Positions 15,865 through 23,542 of a stretch of DNA of 64,000 nucleotides are shown here, piece by piece. Below the pieces are notes generated by a model that was not told where the DNA came from, searched no databases, and worked only from the letters and a program-made list of their open reading frames with translations. The translations under genes and the position numbers were made by a program. How positions within the stretch are numbered: position 1 is the stretch's first letter; the number at the start of each line of letters is the position of its first letter. This DNA comes from an uncultured bacterium. Lineage in GTDB: Bacteria > Bacteroidota > Bacteroidia > Bacteroidales > Bacteroidaceae. The DNA is taken from positions 1 to 64,000 of the forward strand of contig CAJMSE010000004.1 in assembly GCA_905216025.1 (NCBI GenBank). Direction: 5' to 3'.

Positions 15865-16512
15865 CTATTCTGTTGTTCCGGCCTTGGCGTTGATGTCCTG
15901 CGGCGTGATGCCGAGCCTTTGGCAGACAAACGCGCGGATGAACTCCTCCGTGCGTTCAAGCCCCATCAGGCTCGAGTTGATGCACAGGTCATAACTCTCT
16001 CCGTGCCCCCACACCTTGCCGGTGTAGTAGTTATAGTATGCGGCGCGCTCGCGGTCGCCGGCCTTTATTATCTTCATAGCCTTGTCCTCGCTGCACTTCT
16101 CGCGCCCGCACACCATCCGGATGCGGCTGGCGGCATCGGCAGTGATAAATATGTTCACTGTGTCGGGACGCTCGCGGAGCACGTAGTCGGCGCAGCGGCC
16201 GACAAACACGCACGGCCCTTCGTCCGCCGCGCGGCGTATGGCGTCGCTCTGAAACTTGAAAAGGCTTTCCTGCGACAGCTTGTTGCTGTAGAAGTTGCCG
16301 TCGCTGAGATGCGGCACATGCAGGTGGAAGAGCGACTTGAAGAACCGTTTGTTCTCGTCGTTCTGCTCAAACAGGCTCTCACAGAAGCCGCTTTCCCTTG
16401 CCGCGAGGTTGAGCAGTTCGCGGTCGAAGAACCTGCATCCGAGGTTCTCCGCAAGCCGCCGGGCTATCACACGGCCGCCGCTGCCGAGCTGTCTGCCAAT
16501 GTTTATTATCAT
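15865..16512 (-). CDS. Cytidylate kinase-like family protein
   Basis: 215 residues. It begins IINIGRQLGSGGRVIARRLAENLG, a P-loop-like GxxLGSGG typical of the cytidylate-kinase-like family (PF13189 type) rather than the classical GPxGSGKS of Cmk. Other signs are RFFDRELLNLAA, GPCVFVGRCADYVL, VNIFITADAASRIR and YYNYYTGKVWG. Function in this family is not established; it is not the essential Cmk, which should be elsewhere. Spacing of 4 bp to both neighbours indicates one operon. Confidence 0.87.
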   Translation of the reverse strand: MIINIGRQLGSGGRVIARRLAENLGCRFFDRELLNLAARESGFCESLFEQNDENKRFFKSLFHLHVPHLSDGNFYSNKLSQESLFKFQSDAIRRAADEGPCVFVGRCADYVLRERPDTVNIFITADAASRIRMVCGREKCSEDKAMKIIKAGDRERAAYYNYYTGKVWGHGESYDLCINSSLMGLERTEEFIRAFVCQRLGITPQDINAKAGTTE

Positions 16513-16516
16513 AATA

Positions 16517-17875
16517 TCAACTTATTGGTTGTCTTTTCATCTTTCTCATATATCCCACCATGAGGCCGAGGGTGACCAGCGCCGCCACCGTGTCGGACAG
16601 GGGCATCGACCACCACACGCCCGCCACGCCGTACTCGAGCGGCAGCAGGAAGAGCAACGGGAGGAGGAAGAGCATCTGCCGCGACAGCGAGAGGAATATG
16701 CTGACCTTCGCCATGCCTATGCTCTGGAAGAAATTGGTCACCACCATCTGGTAGCCGACAATCGGGAACGTGGCCATGATGATGCGCAGGCCCGTCACCG
16801 AGAGCTGCGTCAGCTCCGCATCGGAAGTGAACAGGCGCACGCAGAGGCCCGGAATGAACTCCGCCACCATGAATCCGCACGTCGTCACGACCGTGGCCGC
16901 CGCCATGGCATACTTCAGCACCTTCATCAGGCGGTCCGTATGGCCGGCTCCGAAGTTATATCCGGCGATGGGCTGCATGCCCTGGTTGATGCCCATCACC
17001 ACCATGACGAACACGAACGCCACCCTGTTGGCTATGCCGTAAGCGCCCACTGCGAGGTCACCGCCATAGGCGAGCAGTCCCTTATTGATGAATATCACCA
17101 CTATGCAGGCGCATACATTCATGAGGAACGGCGACATCCCGATGGCTATTATGTTTCTCACCAGCATCCCGCGCAGGCGGTATATGCCTCTCTTGAGGTG
17201 CAGGAGCTCGCGCTTGTCGGTGAAGAGGCGCATCTGCCAGACCAGTGCCGTCATCTGCGAGAGTATCGTGGCGAAGGCCGCTCCCTGTATGCCGAGGCCG
17301 AAAGCATAGATGAATATGGGGTCGAGGATGGTGTTGAGTGCCACCGTGAACATGGTCGCATACATGGCCTGCCGCGGCTTTCCCGCAGCACGCAGCACCG
17401 CATTCATTCCGAAATACATGTGCGAGAACACATTTCCGAGAAGTATCACGACCATGTAGTCGCGTGCATAGGGCAGCGTCTTGTCGCTCGCCCCGAAGAA
17501 ATAGAGAATGTCGTCGAGGAAGAGCAGAGACAGGATGCTGAACGCCACGCCCACAATGATGTTCAGCGTGACCGTGTTTCCGAGGATGTTCTGTGCCGTG
17601 GAGTAGTCTCTCTGCCCCAGTTTCACCGAGATGCAGGTGGATGCTCCCACACCCACGGCGGCACCGAAAGCCGCCGACAGGTTCATGAACGGAAACGTGA
17701 GGGCCAGTCCTGATATCGCCATCGGGCCCACTCCCTGGCCGATGAATATGCTGTCGACCATGTTGTACAGCGAAGATGCGGTCATGGCGATGATTGCCGG
17801 CATGGCATACTGCACGAGCAGCTTGCCCACGGGCTTTGTCCCAAGTTCCAGTGTAGCCTGATTCTTGTCTGTCAT
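16517..17875 (-). CDS. MATE family multidrug/Na+ efflux transporter
   Basis: 452 residues with 12 hydrophobic helices in two homologous halves, as in DinF/NorM-type MATE proteins. The start TLELGTKPVGKLLVQYAMPAIIAMTASSLYNMVDSIFIG is highly characteristic of the Bacteroidetes/Firmicutes MATE group, and GINQGMQPIAGYNFGAG is the conserved helix-7/8 motif. Predicted antiporter of cationic drugs or metabolites in the cytoplasmic membrane. First gene of a three-gene minus-strand operon, with a promoter at 17896-17903. Confidence 0.93.
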   Translation of the reverse strand: MTDKNQATLELGTKPVGKLLVQYAMPAIIAMTASSLYNMVDSIFIGQGVGPMAISGLALTFPFMNLSAAFGAAVGVGASTCISVKLGQRDYSTAQNILGNTVTLNIIVGVAFSILSLLFLDDILYFFGASDKTLPYARDYMVVILLGNVFSHMYFGMNAVLRAAGKPRQAMYATMFTVALNTILDPIFIYAFGLGIQGAAFATILSQMTALVWQMRLFTDKRELLHLKRGIYRLRGMLVRNIIAIGMSPFLMNVCACIVVIFINKGLLAYGGDLAVGAYGIANRVAFVFVMVVMGINQGMQPIAGYNFGAGHTDRLMKVLKYAMAAATVVTTCGFMVAEFIPGLCVRLFTSDAELTQLSVTGLRIIMATFPIVGYQMVVTNFFQSIGMAKVSIFLSLSRQMLFLLPLLFLLPLEYGVAGVWWSMPLSDTVAALVTLGLMVGYMRKMKRQPIS

Positions 17876-17895
17876 ATATATAATATAATAATGTG

Positions 17896-17903
17896 CAAAG
17901 GTA
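17896..17903 (-). promoter_or_regulatory. -7 element for the MATE operon
   Basis: TACCTTTG on the minus strand, 21 bp before the ATG at 17875. No clear -33 TTTG is present. It lies back to back with the S8 protease promoter at 17945-17976. Confidence 0.6.
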
Positions 17904-17944
17904 GTAATTAATTCGCTTTCACATGGTAAGAACAGACGAATTTA

Positions 17945-17976
17945 TTTGGATTTTAGAGGAATTAGCTGTAAGTTTG
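17945..17976 (+). promoter_or_regulatory. Promoter of the S8 protease-xseAB operon
   Basis: TTTG (17945-17948), 20 bp, TAAGTTTG (17969-17976): an almost ideal Bacteroidetes promoter. The -7 box ends 13 bp before the ATG at 17990, so the predicted 5' untranslated region is only about 5-9 nt. Confidence 0.8.
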
Positions 17977-17989
17977 CATCCGATTTGGC

Positions 17990-19438
17990 ATGAGATTATC
18001 AGGCAAGACATATCTTACAGCCCTGCTTTTGGCGGTTTATTGCTCTGCGGCGGGTGCTCCATGGGGACGGCTTTTCACTCCGGTCCGCTCCCATGGTGCA
18101 CCCGCCGCAGGCGTTCATGCCTCGGGCAGCAGGCATATATACCGCGTCACGCTGCGCGACAAGGCGGGCTGCAGCTTCAGCCTGAGCCGTCCGCGCGAGT
18201 TTCTCTCCCGCAAGGCGATAGAGCGCCGTGCGCGGCAGGGACTGGCGCCCGACTCCACCGACCTGCCCGTGAGCCGCATTTACCTCGACACCATAGCCTC
18301 AGCTGGCGTCACCGTGGCCGGTACGAGCCGGTGGAACAACACCGTGCTGATTGCCACCGACGACACCACGGCCGTACTGGCCGTGGCGGCGATGCCGTTC
18401 GTCACGGGCTGCGTGCAGGTATGGCAGCGGCCGGACAGCATACAGAAGCCGTCGCGTGAAAACAGCTATCACGAGTCGTTCAACCGCTGGGACACTATCG
18501 CCGGCTCGCACTACGGTGCGGCGGCACGGCAGATAGAGGCTCTCGGCGGCACGGCGCTCCACGATGCGGGATTCCGCGGACAGGGCATGACCATCGCCGT
18601 GCTCGACGGCGGGTTCCGCAATGCCGACCGCATACCGGCCATAAGAGACATACGCATCGCCGGAACGGCCGACTTCACCGGCGGCGGCAAGCGCAGCATG
18701 TACCGCGGTTCGGACCACGGCACGAAGGTTTTGTCGGCTATGGGCACGAACGCCACCGACGTATATGTCGGAACGGCGCCGGAGGCGGCCTACTGGCTGA
18801 TGAACTGCGAGGATACCGGTTCGGAGCAACCGGTGGAGGAAGACTATTGGACGATGGCGGCGGAGACGGCCGATTCCGCCGGCGTGGACATCATAAACAC
18901 CAGTCTCGGCTACACCCTCTACGACGGACACCGCGGCGACCACCGCCGCGGCGAGCTCGACGGGCGGTCCGCGCTCATATCGCGCACGGCGTCGATGCTT
19001 GCCGGCAAGGGCATCATCCTCGTGTGCAGCGCCGGCAACAGCGGCATGGGACCGTGGAAGAAGATTACCTTCCCGGGCGATGCGTACGACATCCTGACCG
19101 TCGGGGCACTGACGGAAGACGGCACAAACGCTCCTTTCAGCGGCGTGGGACCAACACAGGACGGACGCGTGAAGCCCGACGTGATGGCGCCGGGAGGCCC
19201 CGCTGCAGTGATATCGGGGCGCGGGACAGTGGTGCAGAGCATGGGCACGTCGTTCGCCACGCCGCTCGTATGCGGACTCGTGGCGTGCCTGTGGCAGGCA
19301 CTGCCCCACCTGACGGCCACGGAGATAATGGAGCTCGTGCGCCGCAGCGGCAATAACCACGCACTGCCGGACAACGTGTCGGGATACGGACTGCCCGACT
19401 TCGGCAAGGCATACGAAACGGGAAGGAACATGAAATGA
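17990..19438 (+). CDS. Secreted S8 (subtilisin-like) serine protease
   Basis: 482 residues with a signal peptide (LSGKTYLTALLLAVYCSAAGA). Catalytic triad: Asp in TIAVLDGGF, His in SDHGTKVLSAMG, Ser in SMGTSFATPLVCGL; the oxyanion Asn region is SLGYTLYDG/CSAGNSG. A pro-region of about 150 residues precedes the catalytic domain and includes SFSLSRPREFLSRKAIERRAR, typical of the Bacteroidetes S8 subgroup. It should act in the periplasm or at the surface. The TGA overlaps the xseA ATG by 4 bp, an odd pairing with a DNA-repair nuclease that suggests shared transcription rather than shared function. Confidence 0.92.
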   Translation: MRLSGKTYLTALLLAVYCSAAGAPWGRLFTPVRSHGAPAAGVHASGSRHIYRVTLRDKAGCSFSLSRPREFLSRKAIERRARQGLAPDSTDLPVSRIYLDTIASAGVTVAGTSRWNNTVLIATDDTTAVLAVAAMPFVTGCVQVWQRPDSIQKPSRENSYHESFNRWDTIAGSHYGAAARQIEALGGTALHDAGFRGQGMTIAVLDGGFRNADRIPAIRDIRIAGTADFTGGGKRSMYRGSDHGTKVLSAMGTNATDVYVGTAPEAAYWLMNCEDTGSEQPVEEDYWTMAAETADSAGVDIINTSLGYTLYDGHRGDHRRGELDGRSALISRTASMLAGKGIILVCSAGNSGMGPWKKITFPGDAYDILTVGALTEDGTNAPFSGVGPTQDGRVKPDVMAPGGPAAVISGRGTVVQSMGTSFATPLVCGLVACLWQALPHLTATEIMELVRRSGNNHALPDNVSGYGLPDFGKAYETGRNMK

Positions 19439-20694
19439 ACATGACGGAAGACATATTCTCCACTGAAGGCAAGGCGCTGACGCTGCTCGAACTGAACACT
19501 ATGCTGCGCACGGCCGTCGAGCGGTCACTGCCCGGCGAATACTGGGTCGAAGCCGAGCTGGCCGAGGCACGCGAGTCGAGGGGCCACTGCTATATGGAGC
19601 TGGTGGAGAAGGACGCGCGCGGCAACACGCCGGTGGCCCGGGCACAGGCCAAATGCTGGCAGCGCACATGGTCGATGCTGCGCCCCTACTTCGAGCGCAC
19701 GGCCGGACAGGCGCTCCACCCCGGCATGAAGGTGCTGCTGCGGGTGTATGCTCAGTTTCACGAGGCTTACGGATTCTCGTGGATAGTGACCGACATTGAT
19801 CCCACATACACCATCGGCGACATGGCCCGTCGCCGGCGGATGATAATAGAACAGCTGAAGGCCGCCGGCGTGTTCGACCTCAACAGAGAACTGAAGATGC
19901 CTCTCTTCGCACGCCGCATAGCGGTGATATCGAGCGAGACGGCAGCCGGCTACGGCGACTTCTGCGCCCAGCTGGCCGACAACGAGTATGGTTTCAGCTT
20001 CTCGGTGACGCTCTTTCCCGCCATCATGCAGGGCGAGCAGGTGGAGCAGAGCGTCATCGGCGCACTCGACGCCATATACCGGCAGGCCGACGATTTCGAC
20101 TGCGTGGTGATAATAAGAGGCGGCGGAGCCACGAGCGACATGTCGGGATTCGACACCCTTGCACTGGCGGAGAACGTGGCAAACTTCCCCCTTCCCATCA
20201 TCACGGGCATCGGCCACGACCGTGACGAGAGCGTGCTCGACATGGTGGCACACACGAGCGTGAAGACGCCCACGGCCGCAGCAGCCCTGCTGATAAGCCG
20301 CCTGAAGGCCACGGCCGACCGCATCGACAGCAGCGCGGAACGTGCCGCGAGGGCAGCCGCCATGCGGATGGAGCGCGAGCGCATGCGCCTCGGCCGGCTG
20401 GCGGAGCGCATACCTGCCCTTTTCTCCGTGGCGAAGACGAGACATGAAGCCCGGCTCGACATGCTGTGGGAGCGCGCCTGCCAGGCACAGCAGCGCAGGA
20501 TGACGGCCGAGGGCCACAGGCTCGAACTGCTCAGCCAAAGGCTCACCGCCCTCGACCCGGCCCTGCTGCTGAAGCGCGGCTACAGCATCACCCTGCACGG
20601 GGGAAGGGCCGTGCGCAGCGCGGCAGACCTGAAGCCGGGCGACGAGATAGAGACAAGACTTGAGAACGGAACAATTAAATCGACGGTGATATGA
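19435..20694 (+). CDS. xseA: Exodeoxyribonuclease VII large subunit
   Basis: 419 residues. The OB-fold N-terminus (TLLELNTMLRTAVERSLPGEYWVEAELAEARESRGHCYMELVEK) and the catalytic domain with VIIRGGGATSDMSGFDTLALAENVANFPLPIITGIGHDRDESVLDMVAH and KTPTAAAALL are diagnostic. A helical arm follows, then the C-terminal LLKRGYSITLHGGRAV... LKPGDEIETRLENG. With XseB it degrades single-stranded DNA into oligonucleotides. ATGA overlaps join it to the S8 protease gene upstream and xseB downstream. Confidence 0.96.
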   Translation: MNMTEDIFSTEGKALTLLELNTMLRTAVERSLPGEYWVEAELAEARESRGHCYMELVEKDARGNTPVARAQAKCWQRTWSMLRPYFERTAGQALHPGMKVLLRVYAQFHEAYGFSWIVTDIDPTYTIGDMARRRRMIIEQLKAAGVFDLNRELKMPLFARRIAVISSETAAGYGDFCAQLADNEYGFSFSVTLFPAIMQGEQVEQSVIGALDAIYRQADDFDCVVIIRGGGATSDMSGFDTLALAENVANFPLPIITGIGHDRDESVLDMVAHTSVKTPTAAAALLISRLKATADRIDSSAERAARAAAMRMERERMRLGRLAERIPALFSVAKTRHEARLDMLWERACQAQQRRMTAEGHRLELLSQRLTALDPALLLKRGYSITLHGGRAVRSAADLKPGDEIETRLENGTIKSTVI

Positions 20695-20882
20695 AAAAAG
20701 AGTTCAAATACGAAGAGGCGGTCGGCGAGATTGAACTGATCGTGAAGAGGATGGAAAGCAACGATCTCGACATCGACACGCTGGGCGAACAGCTCAGACG
20801 GGCGCAGGAACTGATAACAAAGTGTAAGGACAGACTGACTAAAACGGATGAAGAAATAAGGAAAATACTCAATAAAGAGTGA
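20691..20882 (+). CDS. xseB: Exodeoxyribonuclease VII small subunit
   Basis: 63 residues, the typical XseB size, starting KKEFKYEEAVGEIELIVKRMES and containing LDIDTLGEQLRRAQELITKCKDRL; this two-helix hairpin binds the coiled arm of XseA. The start overlaps the xseA stop (ATGA), consistent with coupled translation to supply several small subunits per large subunit. Confidence 0.94.
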   Translation: MKKEFKYEEAVGEIELIVKRMESNDLDIDTLGEQLRRAQELITKCKDRLTKTDEEIRKILNKE

Positions 20883-20888
20883 TTTTGT

Positions 20889-20950
20889 TACGGGCAGTCC
20901 CATTTTATCAGGCAAATAGTTGCCCGTATACGATATTTTTACTACTTTTG
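20889..20950 (+). promoter_or_regulatory. ilvE promoter with dyad over the -33 box
   Basis: TTG (20920-20922), 20 bp, TACTTTTG (20943-20950) make a good promoter for ilvE (ATG 20988). The 8-bp arms TACGGGCA (20889-20896) and TGCCCGTA (20921-20928) form a dyad whose right arm covers the -33 box. It may be an operator, or a terminator-type stem for xseB. Confidence 0.65.
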
Positions 20951-20987
20951 CGACTATTAACGAGATATAATTAAAGGTATTCAGAAT

Positions 20988-22010
20988 ATGAAGGAATTAG
21001 ATTGGGAGAACCTGTCGTTCGGCTACATGCCTACGGACTACAACGTAAGGTGCCGCTATAAGGACGGGAAATGGGGCGAGATAGAGGTCTGCTCCGAAGA
21101 ATACATCAACCTGCACATGGCCGCCACGTGCCTGCACTACGGCCAGGAGGCGTTCGAGGGACTGAAGGCATACCGCTGTCCCGACGGCAAGGTGCGCGTG
21201 TTCCGCATGGACGAGAATGCGGCAAGGCTTCAGGGCACATGCCGCGGCATACTGATGCCGGAGGTTCCGACGGAGCTTTTCTGTGAGATGGTCAGGAAGG
21301 TGGTAACCCTCAACCAGGACTACATACCCACATACGAGAGCGGCGCGACGCTGTATATCCGACCGCTGCTCATCGGCACGTCGGCACAGGTAGGCGTGCA
21401 CCCCGCATCGGAGTATCTGTTCATCATCTTCGTGACGCCGGTAGGTCCTTACTTCAAGGGCGGATTTGCCACAAACCCGTATGTGATAACGCGCGACTAC
21501 GACCGCTCGGCACCGCTCGGCACGGGCAAGTACAAGGTGGGCGGCAACTATGCGGCCAGCCTCAAGGCAAACAGCATCGCCCATGAGCAGGGCTACGCAT
21601 GTGAGTTCTACCTCGACGCGAAGGAAAAGAAATATATCGACGAGTGCGGAGCAGCCAACTTCTTCGGCATAAAGAACAACACCTACGTCACGCCGGAGTC
21701 GACGAGCATCCTGCCGAGCATCACCAACAAGAGCCTCATGCAGGTGGCCGCAGACCTCGGACTGAAGGTCGAACGCCGCCCCATACCAGAGGAAGAGCTC
21801 GACACTTTCGAGGAAGCGGGAGCATGCGGCACAGCGGCCGTGATATCTCCGATATCGTATATCGACGACCCGGAGAAGGGAAAGCGCTACACTTTCAGCA
21901 AAGACGGCAAGCCCGGACCGGTGTCTGCAAAGCTCTACGAGCACCTGCGCGGCATCCAGTACGGCACGGTGGAAGACAAGCACGGCTGGACCACGGTCAT
22001 AATAGAGTAA
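20988..22010 (+). CDS. ilvE: Branched-chain amino acid aminotransferase
   Basis: 340 residues, the length of the class IV PLP branched-chain aminotransferase type seen in Bacteroidetes. Motifs: HYGQEAFEGLKAYR, ATLYIRPLLIGTSAQVGVHPASEYLFIIFVTPVGPY, the catalytic-Lys region GTGKYKVGGNYAASL, and EECGAANFF-like YIDECGAANFFGI. It catalyses the last step of Val/Leu/Ile synthesis and the first step of their breakdown. Own promoter; followed after 41 bp by the DUF975 gene. Confidence 0.95.
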   Translation: MKELDWENLSFGYMPTDYNVRCRYKDGKWGEIEVCSEEYINLHMAATCLHYGQEAFEGLKAYRCPDGKVRVFRMDENAARLQGTCRGILMPEVPTELFCEMVRKVVTLNQDYIPTYESGATLYIRPLLIGTSAQVGVHPASEYLFIIFVTPVGPYFKGGFATNPYVITRDYDRSAPLGTGKYKVGGNYAASLKANSIAHEQGYACEFYLDAKEKKYIDECGAANFFGIKNNTYVTPESTSILPSITNKSLMQVAADLGLKVERRPIPEEELDTFEEAGACGTAAVISPISYIDDPEKGKRYTFSKDGKPGPVSAKLYEHLRGIQYGTVEDKHGWTTVIIE

Positions 22011-22051
22011 TAACAGTCATCTTTTAATAACAATTTTAAAACATTATCACC

Positions 22052-22651
22052 ATGCAAACAATCACACAGTACAAGGATCTTGCCTTGAAATCACTCAACG
22101 GCAACTGGGGTAAAGGAGCTGTTGCTGTACTTATCTATTACCTCGTCACAGCCGTCGTGACTTCTTTAGACTACGCAGTTAACGGCTTAGGCTCTATCAT
22201 TATGGTATTCGTGAATCTGCCCCTGGCATGGGGTCTCACCTGCTTCTTCCTATCAATAAGCCGCGATGAAGAGGTGACGAACGGCAATCTGTTCGACGGA
22301 TTCAAAGACTACGGCCGCATATTCATCACCATTCTGCTGCAGAACATATACACGGTGCTTTGGACTCTGCTGCTCATCGTGCCCGGAATAATCAAGTCTC
22401 TCTCATACGCCATGACGCCGTTTGTGCTCAAGGACAATCCAGAACTGGGCTACAACGCAGCCATCGAGGAGAGCATGAGAATGATGAATGGCAAGAAAAT
22501 GGATCTGTTCCTGCTCTATCTGAGCTTCATCGGATGGGCAATCCTCGCCTGCCTCACGCTCGGTATAGGTTTCCTATTCCTCATTCCGTACATGGAAACA
22601 ACCCTCGCTCACTTCTATGCAGATGCCAAAGAAGAGGCGAACAGCCTTTGA
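22052..22651 (+). CDS. DUF975 family membrane protein
   Basis: 199 residues with 4-5 hydrophobic helices. Family signs: the N-terminal cytosolic YKDLALKSLNGNWGKGAVAVLIYYLV, the NGNLFDGFKDYGRIF segment and VPGIIKSLSYAMTPFVLKDNPELGYNAAIEESMRMMNGKKMDLF, all typical of DUF975. Such proteins are cytoplasmic-membrane proteins of unknown function. Base composition is slightly less GC-biased than the neighbours. No separate promoter seen; probably cotranscribed with ilvE or trmB. Confidence 0.85.
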   Translation: MQTITQYKDLALKSLNGNWGKGAVAVLIYYLVTAVVTSLDYAVNGLGSIIMVFVNLPLAWGLTCFFLSISRDEEVTNGNLFDGFKDYGRIFITILLQNIYTVLWTLLLIVPGIIKSLSYAMTPFVLKDNPELGYNAAIEESMRMMNGKKMDLFLLYLSFIGWAILACLTLGIGFLFLIPYMETTLAHFYADAKEEANSL

Positions 22652-22672
22652 AAAGTCGACAAAACAAGATAA

Positions 22673-23443
22673 ATGAGCAAAGGAAAGTTAGCAAAGTTCG
22701 CCGACATGGCGAGATATGAGAACGTGTTTCAATACCCCTACTCGGTATTGGAACACGTTTCTTTTGATATGCGGGGCCGCTGGCACGAGGATTACTTCCA
22801 CAACAGCAACCCCATAGTGCTGGAGTTGGGATGCGGAAAGGGCGAGTATACCGTCGGCCTGGCCAAGCTGTACCCCGACGTCAACTTCATCGGCGTCGAC
22901 ATAAAGGGTGCCCGCATGTGGACCGGAGCCACGCAGGCCCTCGACGAGGGACTGAAAAACGTGGCGTTCCTGCGCACCAACATCGAGATAATAGACCGCT
23001 TCTTCAGTGCCGGCGAGGTACAGGAGATATGGCTGACGTTCAGCGACCCGCAGATGAAGAACCCGCGGAAACGCCTTTCGAGCACGTTCTTCATGGAGCG
23101 CTACAGGCGATTCCTCGCCGACGGGGGCACCGTGCACCTGAAGACCGACTCCAATTTCCTCTTCACATACACAACCTGCATGGTGGAGCACAACAGCCTG
23201 CCGCTGCTCTTCCGCACGGAAGACCTGTACCACACGGACGGCATCGACGACGAGACGCGCCGCATCCTGTCCATCCAGACCTACTATGAGGCGATGTGGA
23301 TGGAACGCGGACTGAACATCAGGTACATGAAGTTCCGCCTCCCCCACAGCACCGCGCTGGAGGAACCGGACGTCGAGATTCCGCTCGACGACTACCGGAG
23401 CTACCGCCGCCCGAAGCGCAGCGGACTGGAGACAAGCCGCTGA
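22673..23443 (+). CDS. trmB: tRNA (guanine-N7-)-methyltransferase TrmB
   Basis: 256 residues. The SAM motif I is VLELGCGKGEYTVGLAKLYP, followed by FIGVDIKGARMWTGA; the family-specific catalytic segment is EIWLTFSDPQMKNPRKRLSS, and HLKTDSNFLFTYT follows. It methylates N7 of G46 in the variable loop of tRNA. The C-terminal extension of about 40 residues (LPHSTALEEPDVEIPLDDYR) is usual in Bacteroidetes. Starts 21 bp after the DUF975 stop, so likely same transcript. Confidence 0.93.
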   Translation: MSKGKLAKFADMARYENVFQYPYSVLEHVSFDMRGRWHEDYFHNSNPIVLELGCGKGEYTVGLAKLYPDVNFIGVDIKGARMWTGATQALDEGLKNVAFLRTNIEIIDRFFSAGEVQEIWLTFSDPQMKNPRKRLSSTFFMERYRRFLADGGTVHLKTDSNFLFTYTTCMVEHNSLPLLFRTEDLYHTDGIDDETRRILSIQTYYEAMWMERGLNIRYMKFRLPHSTALEEPDVEIPLDDYRSYRRPKRSGLETSR

Positions 23444-23498
23444 CGCACGGCCGGAAGCCGCGGCACGCACAGCACACGAATCTTTCTCACGACGCCAT

Positions 23499-23534
23499 TT
23501 GCAACCGGGTTGCAAGTGTTTTGCAATAACTTTG
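23499..23534 (+). promoter_or_regulatory. TonB-receptor promoter with 17-bp operator-like palindrome
   Basis: TTGCAACC-G-GGTTGCAA (23499-23515) is a perfect 17-bp palindrome just upstream of TAACTTTG (23527-23534). The palindrome spans the -33 position, so a bound protein would control the promoter directly. The -7 box ends only 8 bp before the ATG. Confidence 0.65.
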
Positions 23535-23542
23535 CAGGCGTT

